NCBI RefSeq assembly: GCF_009363655.1
Contig: NZ_CP045393.1
Location: 1,240,001 to 1,304,000 of the forward strand
Length of the DNA: 64,000 nucleotides
DNA from: Roseovarius sp. THAF27
GTDB taxonomy: Bacteria > Pseudomonadota > Alphaproteobacteria > Rhodobacterales > Rhodobacteraceae
Reading direction: 5' to 3'
In this document: positions 49,628-58,064 of the stretch, piece after piece
Layout: every line of letters begins with the position of its first letter
Numbering within the stretch: the stretch's first letter is position 1
Translations under genes and position numbers: made by a program
Notes under the pieces: generated by a model
The model's input: the letters and a program-made list of their open reading frames with translations, nothing else
Told to the model about the DNA's origin: nothing
The model's database searches: none

Positions 49628-49654
49628 GTGGTGGGTTGAAAACCCACCCTACGG
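49628..49654. repeat. GGTGGGTTGAAAACCCACCCTACGG repeat
   Basis: A palindrome GTGGGTT / AACCCAC around GAA with the CCTACGG tail of the GTGGGTTTTCACCCAC family. It ends 9 nt before the start of protein G, so it may overlap its ribosome-binding region (ACGGAGGGG). Confidence 0.8.
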
Positions 49655-49663
49655 AGGGGATGC

Positions 49664-51076
49664 ATGGAACGTCTGATCAGATCCGGCCTGATGTTCGGCA
49701 ACCTGGTGCATGTGGCCAGCCCGGCGCTGGTGGAGCGATACAATCGCGCGCTGAAGCACCTGACGGGCAAGACCACGAGCCTGACGGATTTCTACGTCGA
49801 TATCTCTGGCTTTTCGCCGGAGGTGGGGCATGAGCTGGGTGATGACCTTTACCTCAACCATGCAGGCGTGAACCGGCAGTTCATCCTATTGACCACGGAG
49901 CAGAAGCGCGCGCCGCTCTTGAATGCGCAGTTCTCGACCAGTCGGGGCATCCTGAAGCAGTTCATCGAGGAAAACGAGCCGGCGCTGTTTGCTCTGACGG
50001 CGCGGGACGCGGTGGCGGGCGAGTTGGTCAATTCGGTCTATGACATGTCGAGCCCCGCGCGCCTGTTCGATATCCGCCGTATCACCATCGAGGCGGACAC
50101 CACCAACGGGGCGCTTCGGCAGGCCGAGAAGCTGGACGAAAAGGTCGAGCGGTTCATGTCGGAAGAGGACGCCTGGTTCGACGACGTGCTGATCGCCGAG
50201 ATGATCGAGTTGGCCGGGCAGACCGGGGACGTGCTGCGCAATCCCATCGACCTGAAGGAAATGAGTTTCGAGCAGCGCAATTACTGGACCGATCATTTCG
50301 GCGGCGTGTACCTGTTTCAGGACCTCGAACTGCCGGGTGTGATCTGCGTCTCGGACAAGACCCCCTTCGAGAGCGAGCGGATCGAGTATGTCTTTGGCAT
50401 CGACGAGCGGAACCGGATTGCCAGTTTCCTCGATCTCAACGGGCTGGTGGAGCCGATCGTCAAGGCACGCGGCATAGATGCGTCGGCGATCCTGCGGCAG
50501 AAGATGGATTTCATGCTGGTCGATGCGCTGGCGGATGAAGGCGTGGAGTTCGCGGGCCGCAGCCGCGCCGAGATGCGCCGGCTGGCGCGGCGGCACTCGG
50601 ACCTTTTGCCGGAGGAGTTTCACACGCTCAACGCGCTGCTGAACTGGGCCGAGAATGGCGGCCCCTGGCCGGTGATAAGCTCGGACAATCCGGCGTACTT
50701 CTACACGCTGCGGGCCGCGGCGAACAAGGATGCGGACCTGGTCAACATGCTTCTGGCGGAGCTGGCGCCGAAGGACGTGAGGCAGCTGTTCATTTGCCAC
50801 AAGAGCCTTTTCTACCGCCGTTACGAGACATGGGCGGATACCAAGAGGGCCTATGTGGTGGACCTGTTGCTGAACGAATACCAGGTGGACAAGATGGGCA
50901 CGCGCGCGGCGCTTTTCGGGCACGAGGCCCCAATGGAAGAGCCGGCGCCGCCGAGACCGCCCGAGCCCGAGCCGGAGTTCGAGGCGGTTGTGCGGCGGGT
51001 CGGCCCCTGGGGGCCTGTGACGCGCCGGGCTGGCAAGGGCACGCCCTATTCGGCGGACAGGAAGACGAGGAGATAG
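49664..51076 (+). CDS. Unknown cluster protein G (470 aa)
   Basis: A 470-residue soluble protein without signal peptide. Its first half (G-L-M-F-G-N-L-V-H-V-A-S-P-A-L-V-E-R-Y-N, then D-F-Y-V-D-I-S-G-F-S-P-E-V-G) and helical second half belong to no family I can name. The C-terminus is Pro/Glu-rich (P-R-P-P-E-P-E-P-E-F-E near 430), then basic. Proteins of this type occur in Rhodobacterales. GGAGGGG 7 nt before the ATG is a strong ribosome-binding site. The next gene begins 3 nt after the stop. Confidence 0.75.
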   Translation: MERLIRSGLMFGNLVHVASPALVERYNRALKHLTGKTTSLTDFYVDISGFSPEVGHELGDDLYLNHAGVNRQFILLTTEQKRAPLLNAQFSTSRGILKQFIEENEPALFALTARDAVAGELVNSVYDMSSPARLFDIRRITIEADTTNGALRQAEKLDEKVERFMSEEDAWFDDVLIAEMIELAGQTGDVLRNPIDLKEMSFEQRNYWTDHFGGVYLFQDLELPGVICVSDKTPFESERIEYVFGIDERNRIASFLDLNGLVEPIVKARGIDASAILRQKMDFMLVDALADEGVEFAGRSRAEMRRLARRHSDLLPEEFHTLNALLNWAENGGPWPVISSDNPAYFYTLRAAANKDADLVNMLLAELAPKDVRQLFICHKSLFYRRYETWADTKRAYVVDLLLNEYQVDKMGTRAALFGHEAPMEEPAPPRPPEPEPEFEAVVRRVGPWGPVTRRAGKGTPYSADRKTRR

Positions 51077-51079
51077 GAC

Positions 51080-51346
51080 ATGGCGGCACTGGCGAGACTT
51101 CTGATCATCGGGTTCATCGTCTGCACGATCCTGTATGTCGTCCTGTCGATCTATTCCCGGAGCGTGCGAAAAGGCAAGCTGCGCGAATGGTGGGAGGAGG
51201 AAGGCCGGCCCGGCGACCTGGACGCCTACATCGAAAAGGGGCTGGAGGCGTATGACGGATCGCTCCGGCGCAAGCTGATCCTCGGGGTCTATGTCGTGCC
51301 GTTCAGCATCGTGGCGGCGATCATCTACTTCACGAATTTTCACTGA
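51080..51346 (+). CDS. Small membrane protein of the cluster (88 aa)
   Basis: An 88-residue protein with two hydrophobic segments (about 5-26 and 65-85) and a charged middle (K-L-R-E-W-W-E-E-E near 33-41) that would face the cytoplasm or periplasm as a loop. The start is 3 nt after protein G's stop, which indicates coupled translation. It ends 13 nt before the DUF1523 gene. No named family is recognised. Confidence 0.72.
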   Translation: MAALARLLIIGFIVCTILYVVLSIYSRSVRKGKLREWWEEEGRPGDLDAYIEKGLEAYDGSLRRKLILGVYVVPFSIVAAIIYFTNFH

Positions 51347-51359
51347 AGGGGGTGGGACG

Positions 51360-52022
51360 TTGGTTTACTTGAAATGGCTGTTCTGGAGTGTTTTCTGGGT
51401 GCTGGTGGCCGCTTTTTTCCACTACACCCTGCCACAGACCGATATCGTGCGGGTGACGGACACCTATGAAAAGCGCATAGATTTCGGCGAGAACAGCCTG
51501 TTCTGGGCCAGTCCGGATGCCGGCAACGACATGACGCCGATCAACCGCGACGTCTTTTTCATCCAGACGGTGCGGGCGAATGGCAGCACGATGGTCTATC
51601 GCAACGAGGATACCGGGTGGGGCTGGCCGCCTTACTTCAAGTTCGACACGTCCAACCTGCAGGCCGAGGCGGCCGATCTGAAATCCACCGCCGAGGCGCC
51701 GCGATGGGCGGCGCTGAAACATTACGGCTGGCGCAACGAGTTCCTGTCTATCTTTCCCAACGGTGTGAGCATCTGGCCGGTTGCGGGGCCGGATGCGGGC
51801 AAGCCCTTCCCGTGGCTGAACCTGCTGATCCTGACGGGTTTTGCCATCGTGGTTTTCGGCACCTGGCGGGTCTGGCGCGGGTTCCGGGCCAGGCGGCTCG
51901 ACCCGGTCTGGGACGGGGTCGAGGCCCGTTTCGACGCTGCCGGGAATGCGATAGAGGACCGACGCGGGCGCGTCCGGCGCTGGCTGGATACCTGGCGGCC
52001 GAAGGACAAGCGCCGGGACTGA
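51360..52022 (+). CDS. DUF1523 family membrane protein
   Basis: A 220-residue protein with one N-terminal transmembrane helix (about 6-22), a periplasmic domain (about 24-150, with R-V-T-D-T-Y-E-K-R and W-G-W-P-P-Y-F-K-F-D), a second membrane helix (about 157-177) and a basic cytoplasmic tail. This layout and the D-T-Y-E-K-R / Y-F-K-F-D wording match DUF1523, a family of unknown function. The start is a TTG with GAAGGGGG upstream. It is the last gene of the same-strand run and is convergent with the sulfotransferase-like gene, 22 nt away. Confidence 0.8.
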   Translation: MVYLKWLFWSVFWVLVAAFFHYTLPQTDIVRVTDTYEKRIDFGENSLFWASPDAGNDMTPINRDVFFIQTVRANGSTMVYRNEDTGWGWPPYFKFDTSNLQAEAADLKSTAEAPRWAALKHYGWRNEFLSIFPNGVSIWPVAGPDAGKPFPWLNLLILTGFAIVVFGTWRVWRGFRARRLDPVWDGVEARFDAAGNAIEDRRGRVRRWLDTWRPKDKRRD

Positions 52023-52044
52023 CGCCCCCTGGATGAGACCCCGG

Positions 52045-52947
52045 TCAGGCGCTTCTTGCCTCGGGGGCGTCGAGGACACGGCCTTGGTCTGTCACGCGCA
52101 TGGAGTCCGTCACCCAAGCCGGCAGGACCAGCGGAGCCAGCGGGTTGGGAGCGCCATTCAGAACCTGGTCGCGCAAGGCGGAGATCATTTCGCCGCGCTT
52201 CGACTGACGTCCGGACATGATGTGCAAAAGGGCCTCGACCTGCATCGCGTCAAGCTGCGGCCGCGGCGCGGCGGGATGCAGGACGAACGGCTTGGGGTCG
52301 AGCCCGATGTCGCGCAGGAAGCTGCGCAGATAGGTTTCCGGACCGAGTTTGATGCGCTCGAACTGGCGCGATTTGACCTGGAGCCCGGGGTGAAGCGCGC
52401 AAAGCGTCTGCTCCAGCGCGGAGAAGTCGATGGAATTAAAGTTCACGCTGCGACAGAACTGTTCCAGCGTCAGCGTCGTGTGGTTCTGACGAATGGCGTC
52501 GGAATACAGGCTGACGAGATAGCTTTCGGCGTTGCGCGTATAGAGCAGCAGCCGGGTATCCTCCAGCGGCAGACCAGCCTGGGCATATCGCAGATTGGTC
52601 GCAGCCTGCGGATAGAACGCGGGGTTCGTCTCGTTCCAGAGCAGGGATTGCGTCATCGTGGGGCCAAGCCGGTTTTCGTCGGAAATTAGAACGGTTTCCG
52701 CGCCGGCCTTCGAGGCAGCGCTGGTGATGGCGGCGTTCAATTCGGCGAAAGCGCCATAGTCCTGCGGCGTGGAGCCGGGCTTGTGCCGTCGGCGGATCAT
52801 GCGGACCTGCCTTTGCACGGCCTTGGGCATTTCGGCATTCACGTAGAAGACCCGTTGCGCCCGCAATTGCTCACGATTGAAGGAAAGATTTTGCTGCAAC
52901 AGCAGGGACGCCGTCCTGTGGACGCCCAGATGGATCACGTATTTCAT
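52045..52947 (-). CDS. Sulfotransferase-like protein
   Basis: A 300-residue protein. The N-terminus Y-V-I-H-L-G-V-H-R-T-A-S-L-L-L-Q-Q-N-L has the pattern of the PAPS 5'-phosphosulfate loop of bacterial sulfotransferase-fold proteins, but the usual G-T-T/S-S-L is replaced by A-S-L-L-L. A later L-L-L-Y-T-R-N-A-E-S-Y-L-V-S-L-Y-S segment matches the 3'-phosphate-binding R-N-P-x-x-x-x-x-S region. Activity is uncertain because of these changes. The gene is isolated between the AAA+ cluster and the chemosensory genes. Confidence 0.65.
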   Translation of the reverse strand: MKYVIHLGVHRTASLLLQQNLSFNREQLRAQRVFYVNAEMPKAVQRQVRMIRRRHKPGSTPQDYGAFAELNAAITSAASKAGAETVLISDENRLGPTMTQSLLWNETNPAFYPQAATNLRYAQAGLPLEDTRLLLYTRNAESYLVSLYSDAIRQNHTTLTLEQFCRSVNFNSIDFSALEQTLCALHPGLQVKSRQFERIKLGPETYLRSFLRDIGLDPKPFVLHPAAPRPQLDAMQVEALLHIMSGRQSKRGEMISALRDQVLNGAPNPLAPLVLPAWVTDSMRVTDQGRVLDAPEARSA

Positions 52948-53115
52948 GGACCTGCCCGGTGCCTGTTTTGTTTTTATGCAATAATCCTACCGCATTCGGT
53001 GCAGCCGCGCAAGATTCCGCTGATTCGCCGGGTACGAAGACCCGCATCCGTGCGCGGGCGCGCGTGCACGGATCGTTGTGACAGGGGCCGTGACCGAACA
53101 GGCCGGAGACGCCGG

Positions 53116-54753
53116 TCAGGTTTCCGTTGCGACGTCGGGTGCTGCCGCTTCGAATCTCGCGTCGGCGATGCAGCGGCGGACAACCGATGCTTGATCCAGC
53201 ACGAGGACCGGGTTGCTGTGTGACGGGCGTGAGGGAACCCGCAGGCATCCCGCGAGGTCGCCTGACACGAGCCGGGCCGCTTCCGGATCGCGGATCGTGG
53301 GCACCTCGAAAAGGTCCTCGGGGCCGGTCGTCACGATTTCGTCGATGGAGTCGACGGTGATGCCGTATTTCCGCCCGCCATTTTCGAAGATCAGCACCTT
53401 GTGCGCCTGCGCTCCGGTCTCGGGAAAACCGTAGAGGACACGCAGGTTGATGAGGGTGATCAACTCGCCCCTGAGGTTGAGAATACCGTCGACGAAGGCG
53501 AGCGCGTAGGGCGGTTTCAAAAGCGACGAGGGGCGGTCGATGACCTCGTTGACGCCGGAGATGTCGAAGCCCATCTCGATATCCACGGAGAACAGGATAA
53601 AGGTCGAACGGCCGCGTTCCGTCCTGAAGTTCTTTGGCTTGGTCTCGACATCCGTCGAGGGATAGATTTCCTGGCAGGAGCGCGCGGCGAGCGCCAGCAT
53701 CTCGTCCTTCAGCAGGCTGTGATGGTCGAGCAGGATGACGATCGTTTCGTCCTGGCGCACGAGGCAGCCGGACACGACGTCGTGCCGCGGCAGGCCCACG
53801 TTCGCGAAGGGCAGGATGTCCTTTTCATAGAACGTCATGATGCTGTCGATCGAGTAGACCAGCAGGCCGATCCGGCCTGCGGGCAGGTCGAGGACAAGGA
53901 GCTTTCGCTTCTCCAGCATGCCGGCCTTGAATTTGTAGGGCGTCTCGTTGCCGATCATCCCGCGAAAATCGACCACCGGCAGGGTGCGTCCGCGCAATTC
54001 CACGTTTCCGATGACGTAGCCGTGGGCGAGCTGGGAGGTCTGCAGCGGCGGCATATCGGTGATTTCTTGTACGAAACGCAGGTCCAGGGCGCAGGTCGTG
54101 TGACCGAGTTGAAAGGAAATGCAGTTGAAGCGCTGGCCCAGATGGGTCTTGCGTTGCTGAGCGTGATCGATCCGGGCGACGCGCGGGATCTTCTCGATCT
54201 GCAGGATCTCGTAGGGGTCGAGAAGCTGCACCATGCGGGCGCCGTCGTCCAGCTTCAGCACCCCTTCGACAATGATGTCCTTCAATCCCTGGGCGTCACG
54301 CAGGAAATTGACCCGCGTGGCATTCATGCCCTGAATGATGGCCCCGGTATCGTCGAACAGAAGCCCCACGCAGAGGTCCCCGTTCTCGATGATGGCCACC
54401 TTGCGCACGGAGGTTTCGGATGCGGGCGCAATTCCCAGGATGTGACGCAGGTCGATCACCGGGACGATCGTGTTGCGCAGGCAGAAGAGCCCGACCATGT
54501 GCGGCGCGGCCAGGGGGACCTCGGAATAGCTGTCGGGGGCGTTCACGACCTCCTGGATGACATCGACGGGCAACGCGAACTCTGTCTCGTCAAGCCAGAA
54601 GGAGCCATAGACGACGTTGCGCGCGGCATGCACGCCGGGCGCCGTTTCCATGGCCGCGGCCGGCGCGTCGGCCTTGCAGGACGCGCCGGGTATGGGGGCC
54701 GGACCACCCCGCGCGGTCGCGTTGGGGGGCGTTTCAGGCGGGTGCGACATCAT
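53116..54753 (-). CDS. Triple-CheW chemotaxis scaffold
   Basis: A 545-residue protein made of three tandem CheW domains (about 45-190, 205-345 and 383-525). Each has the paired beta-barrel pattern with V-G-x-x-x-L-R-x-x-x-x-P-V-I-D-L-R type segments (G-L-F-C-L-R-N-T-I-V-P-V-I-D-L-R, G-N-V-E-L-R-G-R-T-L-P-V-V-D-F-R, G-I-L-N-L-R-G-E-L-I-T-L-I-N-L-R). It couples receptors to CheA in arrays. A second ATG three bases later is an equally likely start given GGAGAGG upstream. It is the last of four genes and the start overlaps cheD. Confidence 0.9.
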   Translation of the reverse strand: MMSHPPETPPNATARGGPAPIPGASCKADAPAAAMETAPGVHAARNVVYGSFWLDETEFALPVDVIQEVVNAPDSYSEVPLAAPHMVGLFCLRNTIVPVIDLRHILGIAPASETSVRKVAIIENGDLCVGLLFDDTGAIIQGMNATRVNFLRDAQGLKDIIVEGVLKLDDGARMVQLLDPYEILQIEKIPRVARIDHAQQRKTHLGQRFNCISFQLGHTTCALDLRFVQEITDMPPLQTSQLAHGYVIGNVELRGRTLPVVDFRGMIGNETPYKFKAGMLEKRKLLVLDLPAGRIGLLVYSIDSIMTFYEKDILPFANVGLPRHDVVSGCLVRQDETIVILLDHHSLLKDEMLALAARSCQEIYPSTDVETKPKNFRTERGRSTFILFSVDIEMGFDISGVNEVIDRPSSLLKPPYALAFVDGILNLRGELITLINLRVLYGFPETGAQAHKVLIFENGGRKYGITVDSIDEIVTTGPEDLFEVPTIRDPEAARLVSGDLAGCLRVPSRPSHSNPVLVLDQASVVRRCIADARFEAAAPDVATET

Positions 54754-55235
54754 CCCTCTCCAAGGCGCGGAATGGGCGTGATCGTGAAGTCGCCGGTCGT
54801 GCAGTCGATCGCCACGCGACGACCGTGTGTGCCCCCGGTATCGTCATGCACGATGCGAAGCCCGGCGTCGCGCAGTGCGGCGCGTGCGAAATCGGCGTTG
54901 ACCTGGCCGACCAGTCGTTCGGGCTCGGTCTCGTGGGGCAGGGTCATGTTTGCGCCGCCGGCGATGAAAACGCGCATCTTGCGGCGCTCGGTGTCGGCGA
55001 CGTTCATCTGGCGCAGAAGCGCCTCGATCGCGTGATCGACATGGCGCCCGCTGCCCTTGGCTTTGGGAGGGCCTTCGGACTTGGCCAGCAAGGCATGGGC
55101 GAGACCGCAGATGCCGTTTTTCTTGTCCACAAAACCAAGGCCCATGCAGGAGCCGAGTATGGCGTTCAGTGTCTGTCCCGGGCGACCGATCTTGACCTGG
55201 CCGATCTGGACATGGAGCTGATCTTCACCAATCAT
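54750..55235 (-). CDS. cheD: Chemoreceptor glutamine deamidase CheD
   Basis: A 161-residue CheD protein that deamidates or demethylates receptor glutamine/glutamate residues. The catalytic Cys-His pair is visible in A-I-L-G-S-C-M-G-L-G-F and G-L-A-H-A-L-L, and the F-I-A-G-G-A-N-M segment is typical. It overlaps cheR upstream and the triple-CheW gene downstream by 4 nt each, so all are in one coupled operon with the receptor. Confidence 0.92.
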   Translation of the reverse strand: MIGEDQLHVQIGQVKIGRPGQTLNAILGSCMGLGFVDKKNGICGLAHALLAKSEGPPKAKGSGRHVDHAIEALLRQMNVADTERRKMRVFIAGGANMTLPHETEPERLVGQVNADFARAALRDAGLRIVHDDTGGTHGRRVAIDCTTGDFTITPIPRLGEG

Positions 55236-56083
55236 GTCAGCGGCTTTCCACGCTTGGGCGCGGGGCGATAGATCATGGGTTCGATGATCGCGAAATCGGT
55301 CCGAAGCCGGGCGATGCTTTCGCTTTCGCCGATATAGAGAAAGGCATCGGGTGCCATCGCGGCGTGCACGTTTCGCAGGATGGCCTCCTGATCCTCGGGG
55401 GTGAAGTAAATCAGCACGTTGCGCAGGAAAACGGCGTCGAAACTGGCACCGCCCGGCAAGGGTTTCAGCAGGTTGTGCAGCTTGAACGTGGTGCGCCCCC
55501 TTATCTGGGTGTCGACCTTGTACCCGGCAGTATCGTCGCCGCCCATGAATCGATCAAAGAGGTCCGTGCCATCCGCGCGCAGTTGGGTGAGGGCCGGCAC
55601 GGCGTAAAGACCGGCCTCGGCCTGTTTCAGGACCTTCGACGAGATGTCGGTGCCCGTGCACCTGTAGTCGAACCCCTCCTGCGTGCTGCGCGTGTGCTCA
55701 AGGATCATGCCCGCGGTATAGGCCTCTTCGCCGGTCGAGGCGGCCGCGGACCAGATGCGCATCGGGCGTCTTGTGTTGCGTTCCATGAAGGCCGGGATGG
55801 CGACATCGCGGAAATGTTGCCAGATGCGGGGCGTTCGATAGAAAAACGTCTTGTTCGTCGTGACCCGGTTGATCAGTTCCTGAAGCTCGGCCTTGTCGGA
55901 GGTCACGCGCGCGATATACGCCTTGAAGTCCTCGTCTCTGGTTTCACGCAAGCGGCTGCGCAGCCGGCTGAGCAGGAGAGACGTGCGATTGTCCCCGATC
56001 GTGATGCCGGTGCTGTCGTGGATGATGCCCCTGATCTTGTTGAATTGCGACTCGCTGAGCGAAAGCTCTTTTTCTGCTGTCAT
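55232..56083 (-). CDS. cheR: Chemotaxis methyltransferase CheR
   Basis: A 283-residue CheR that methylates receptor glutamates with SAM. The N-terminal helical domain contains L-L-L-S-R-L-R-S-R-L-R and T-N-K-T-F-F-Y-R. The SAM domain shows I-W-S-A-A-A-S-T-G-E-E-A-Y near 108-120 and A-V-F-L-R-N-V-L-I-Y-F near 218. It follows the receptor gene by 20 nt and overlaps cheD by 4 nt. Confidence 0.94.
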   Translation of the reverse strand: MTAEKELSLSESQFNKIRGIIHDSTGITIGDNRTSLLLSRLRSRLRETRDEDFKAYIARVTSDKAELQELINRVTTNKTFFYRTPRIWQHFRDVAIPAFMERNTRRPMRIWSAAASTGEEAYTAGMILEHTRSTQEGFDYRCTGTDISSKVLKQAEAGLYAVPALTQLRADGTDLFDRFMGGDDTAGYKVDTQIRGRTTFKLHNLLKPLPGGASFDAVFLRNVLIYFTPEDQEAILRNVHAAMAPDAFLYIGESESIARLRTDFAIIEPMIYRPAPKRGKPLT

Positions 56084-56103
56084 GGTGTATCACCTGTCCT
56101 TGA

Positions 56104-57657
56104 TCACACGCCCAGTTTGGAAACTTCGGTCTTGAGGTCTTCCGCGCCGGTGCTGAGTTCGTTGGTGGCGGCCGCGATGTTGTCGGAGGCGATGACGGCC
56201 TCCTCGGAGGCTTCGACGATCTGCTGAACCGAGTCCGCCACATCGCGTGCGGCGGTTTGCTGTTCGGTGACGGCCACGGTGATCTGGGAAATGGAGTCGG
56301 TGGTTTCGCCGATGCCTTCGAGGATCTTCTTGAAGGCCGCTCCGGCCTCGCGTGAGACGTCGCTTCCTTGCGAGACCCGCTTGACCGTTTCGTTGATCAG
56401 CTTGGTGATTTCCTTCGTCGCCTGGGAGGACCGCTCGGCCAGCTTGCGCACCTCGTCGGCCACGACCGAGAAGCCGAGCCCGTGTTCACCGGCGCGCGCG
56501 GCCTCGATGGCGGCGTTGAAGGCCAGCATGTTGGTCTGGCCCGCGATCTCGCTGATCACCTTCACGATTTCGTTGATCTGCTCGGACGAGGCGTTGATCA
56601 GGTCCATGGACTCGATCGAGCGGTCGATGGCGCCGGCGCCGACATCGGCCTCCTGCTTGGTGCGTTGGGCGATGTCGTCGGACAGGCGGCTGTTCTGGGC
56701 GATGGAATCGATCGAGGCGCTGAGTTCCTCGACCGAGGCGCTGATTTCCTCTGTGGTGCATCCCAGCGTCTGAGCGCCTGCCGCCACTTTCTGAGCCTGT
56801 TCGGTGATGCTTGCGGATTTCTCGGCGAACTGGCCCGAGATGCGCGTCACGTTCTGTTCCAGCACGACCTCGGGCGTGATGTCGAAGGCGAACTTGACCA
56901 CCTTCAGGACTTTGTCGTCGTCGTCGATAATGGGCGTGTAGGTGGCGCGCAGGAACAGGTCCTTGCCGTCGCGGTCGATGCGGCGGTACTTGCCTTCATC
57001 GTGTTCGCCCGACGCAAGCTTTTCCCAGAAACGCGTGTACTCTTTCGAGGCGCTGTATGCATCGTCGCAGAAGATCCGGTGATGCTTGCCGCGGATTTCG
57101 TTCAGGGTGTAGCCGGTCGCGGCGCAGAAATTCTCGTTCGCGTCCAGTATTTTGCCATCGGGCGTGAACTCGATCATGGCCTGTACGCGGCTGACGGCTG
57201 CCAGCTTGGCGTTCTTTTCCAGCGCATCTAGCTTACTTTTCGTAATTTCGGTGGCGAACTTGACGACCTTGATCGGTTTGCCGGTGGAGTCGAAGATCGG
57301 ATTGTAGGAGGCGTTGATCCAGATCTCGCCGCCGTCCTTCGTGATGCGTTTGAATTCGCCCGCCTCGAACTTGCCCATGGCAAGGTTCATCCAGAAATCG
57401 CGATAGGCATCGGTGCGCACGTAGTCGCTGTTGCAGAACATGCGGTGGTGCTTGCCCACGATCTCGTCCAGCGAATAGCCGAGCGTGGAGAGGAAATTGT
57501 CGTTGGCCGTCAGGATCGTGCCGTCAAGCTCGAACTCGATCACCGCCTGCACGCGGTGCAGGGCGTCGGCGAGGCCTTCGAGCTGCGTCAGGTGGTTTCG
57601 GTCAGCCTGAACGTCGCCTGAAGCGTCGTCTTTCACGGTGGTACTGGTCTTGGTCAC
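56104..57657 (-). CDS. Soluble double-PAS methyl-accepting chemotaxis protein
   Basis: A 517-residue receptor with two PAS domains (about 30-140 and 150-262), each ending with the PAC-type Y-x-P-I-x-D-x-x-G/D-K-x-x-K-V-V-K-F-A pattern. A methyl-accepting signalling domain (about 275-515) has the hairpin tip E-I-A-G-Q-T-N-M-L-A-F-N-A-A-I-E-A-A-R-A-G-E. No transmembrane helix is seen, so it senses a cytoplasmic signal such as redox state, gas or a small ligand; PAS cofactor cannot be told by eye. It leads the cheR-cheD-cheW3 operon. Confidence 0.9.
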   Translation of the reverse strand: MTKTSTTVKDDASGDVQADRNHLTQLEGLADALHRVQAVIEFELDGTILTANDNFLSTLGYSLDEIVGKHHRMFCNSDYVRTDAYRDFWMNLAMGKFEAGEFKRITKDGGEIWINASYNPIFDSTGKPIKVVKFATEITKSKLDALEKNAKLAAVSRVQAMIEFTPDGKILDANENFCAATGYTLNEIRGKHHRIFCDDAYSASKEYTRFWEKLASGEHDEGKYRRIDRDGKDLFLRATYTPIIDDDDKVLKVVKFAFDITPEVVLEQNVTRISGQFAEKSASITEQAQKVAAGAQTLGCTTEEISASVEELSASIDSIAQNSRLSDDIAQRTKQEADVGAGAIDRSIESMDLINASSEQINEIVKVISEIAGQTNMLAFNAAIEAARAGEHGLGFSVVADEVRKLAERSSQATKEITKLINETVKRVSQGSDVSREAGAAFKKILEGIGETTDSISQITVAVTEQQTAARDVADSVQQIVEASEEAVIASDNIAAATNELSTGAEDLKTEVSKLGV

Positions 57658-57873
57658 GGCATATCCTCACACGCAATGGTCCCTTCACTCGGGTAAGGTC
57701 GTACGCGCTGGAGATTAATGTTTTCCTTTCCGCAACAGGCAGATTGCGGTGGATTTGCCTTAAATACCGTCGATCCAGGCGCGGGGATGAGGGGCGGGCA
57801 CAGGTGGAGCGGACCCGTGGGGATCTCCAGTGCAACCGCGACGTTCGAAAGTTTGGTGTTGCGTCCTGAAAAA

Positions 57874-57957
57874 TGGTGGGCGACCTAGGAATCGAACCTA
57901 GCGTGCGTCTCCGCGAGGGAGTTACAGTCCCCTGCCACACCTTGCGGCCTGTCGCCC
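57874..57957 (-). tRNA. tRNA-Tyr (GTA)
   Basis: An 84-nt class II tRNA on the minus strand with encoded CCA. Acceptor arms GGGCGAC / GTCGCCC pair perfectly, A73 precedes CCA, the anticodon is GTA, and there is a long variable arm (CGCGGAGACGCACG region) as expected for bacterial tRNA-Tyr. It is divergent from rlmB. Confidence 0.95.
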
Positions 57958-58064
57958 ACTGAGGCGCGTGTTTAGAAGCGGGCCGTTGCCCCGTCAACCG
58001 GAAAATCGCTTGCGATTGCGGTGGTGCGGGGCCATTGTCCGGCGCCTGTGAAGGAGGCCCCCGG

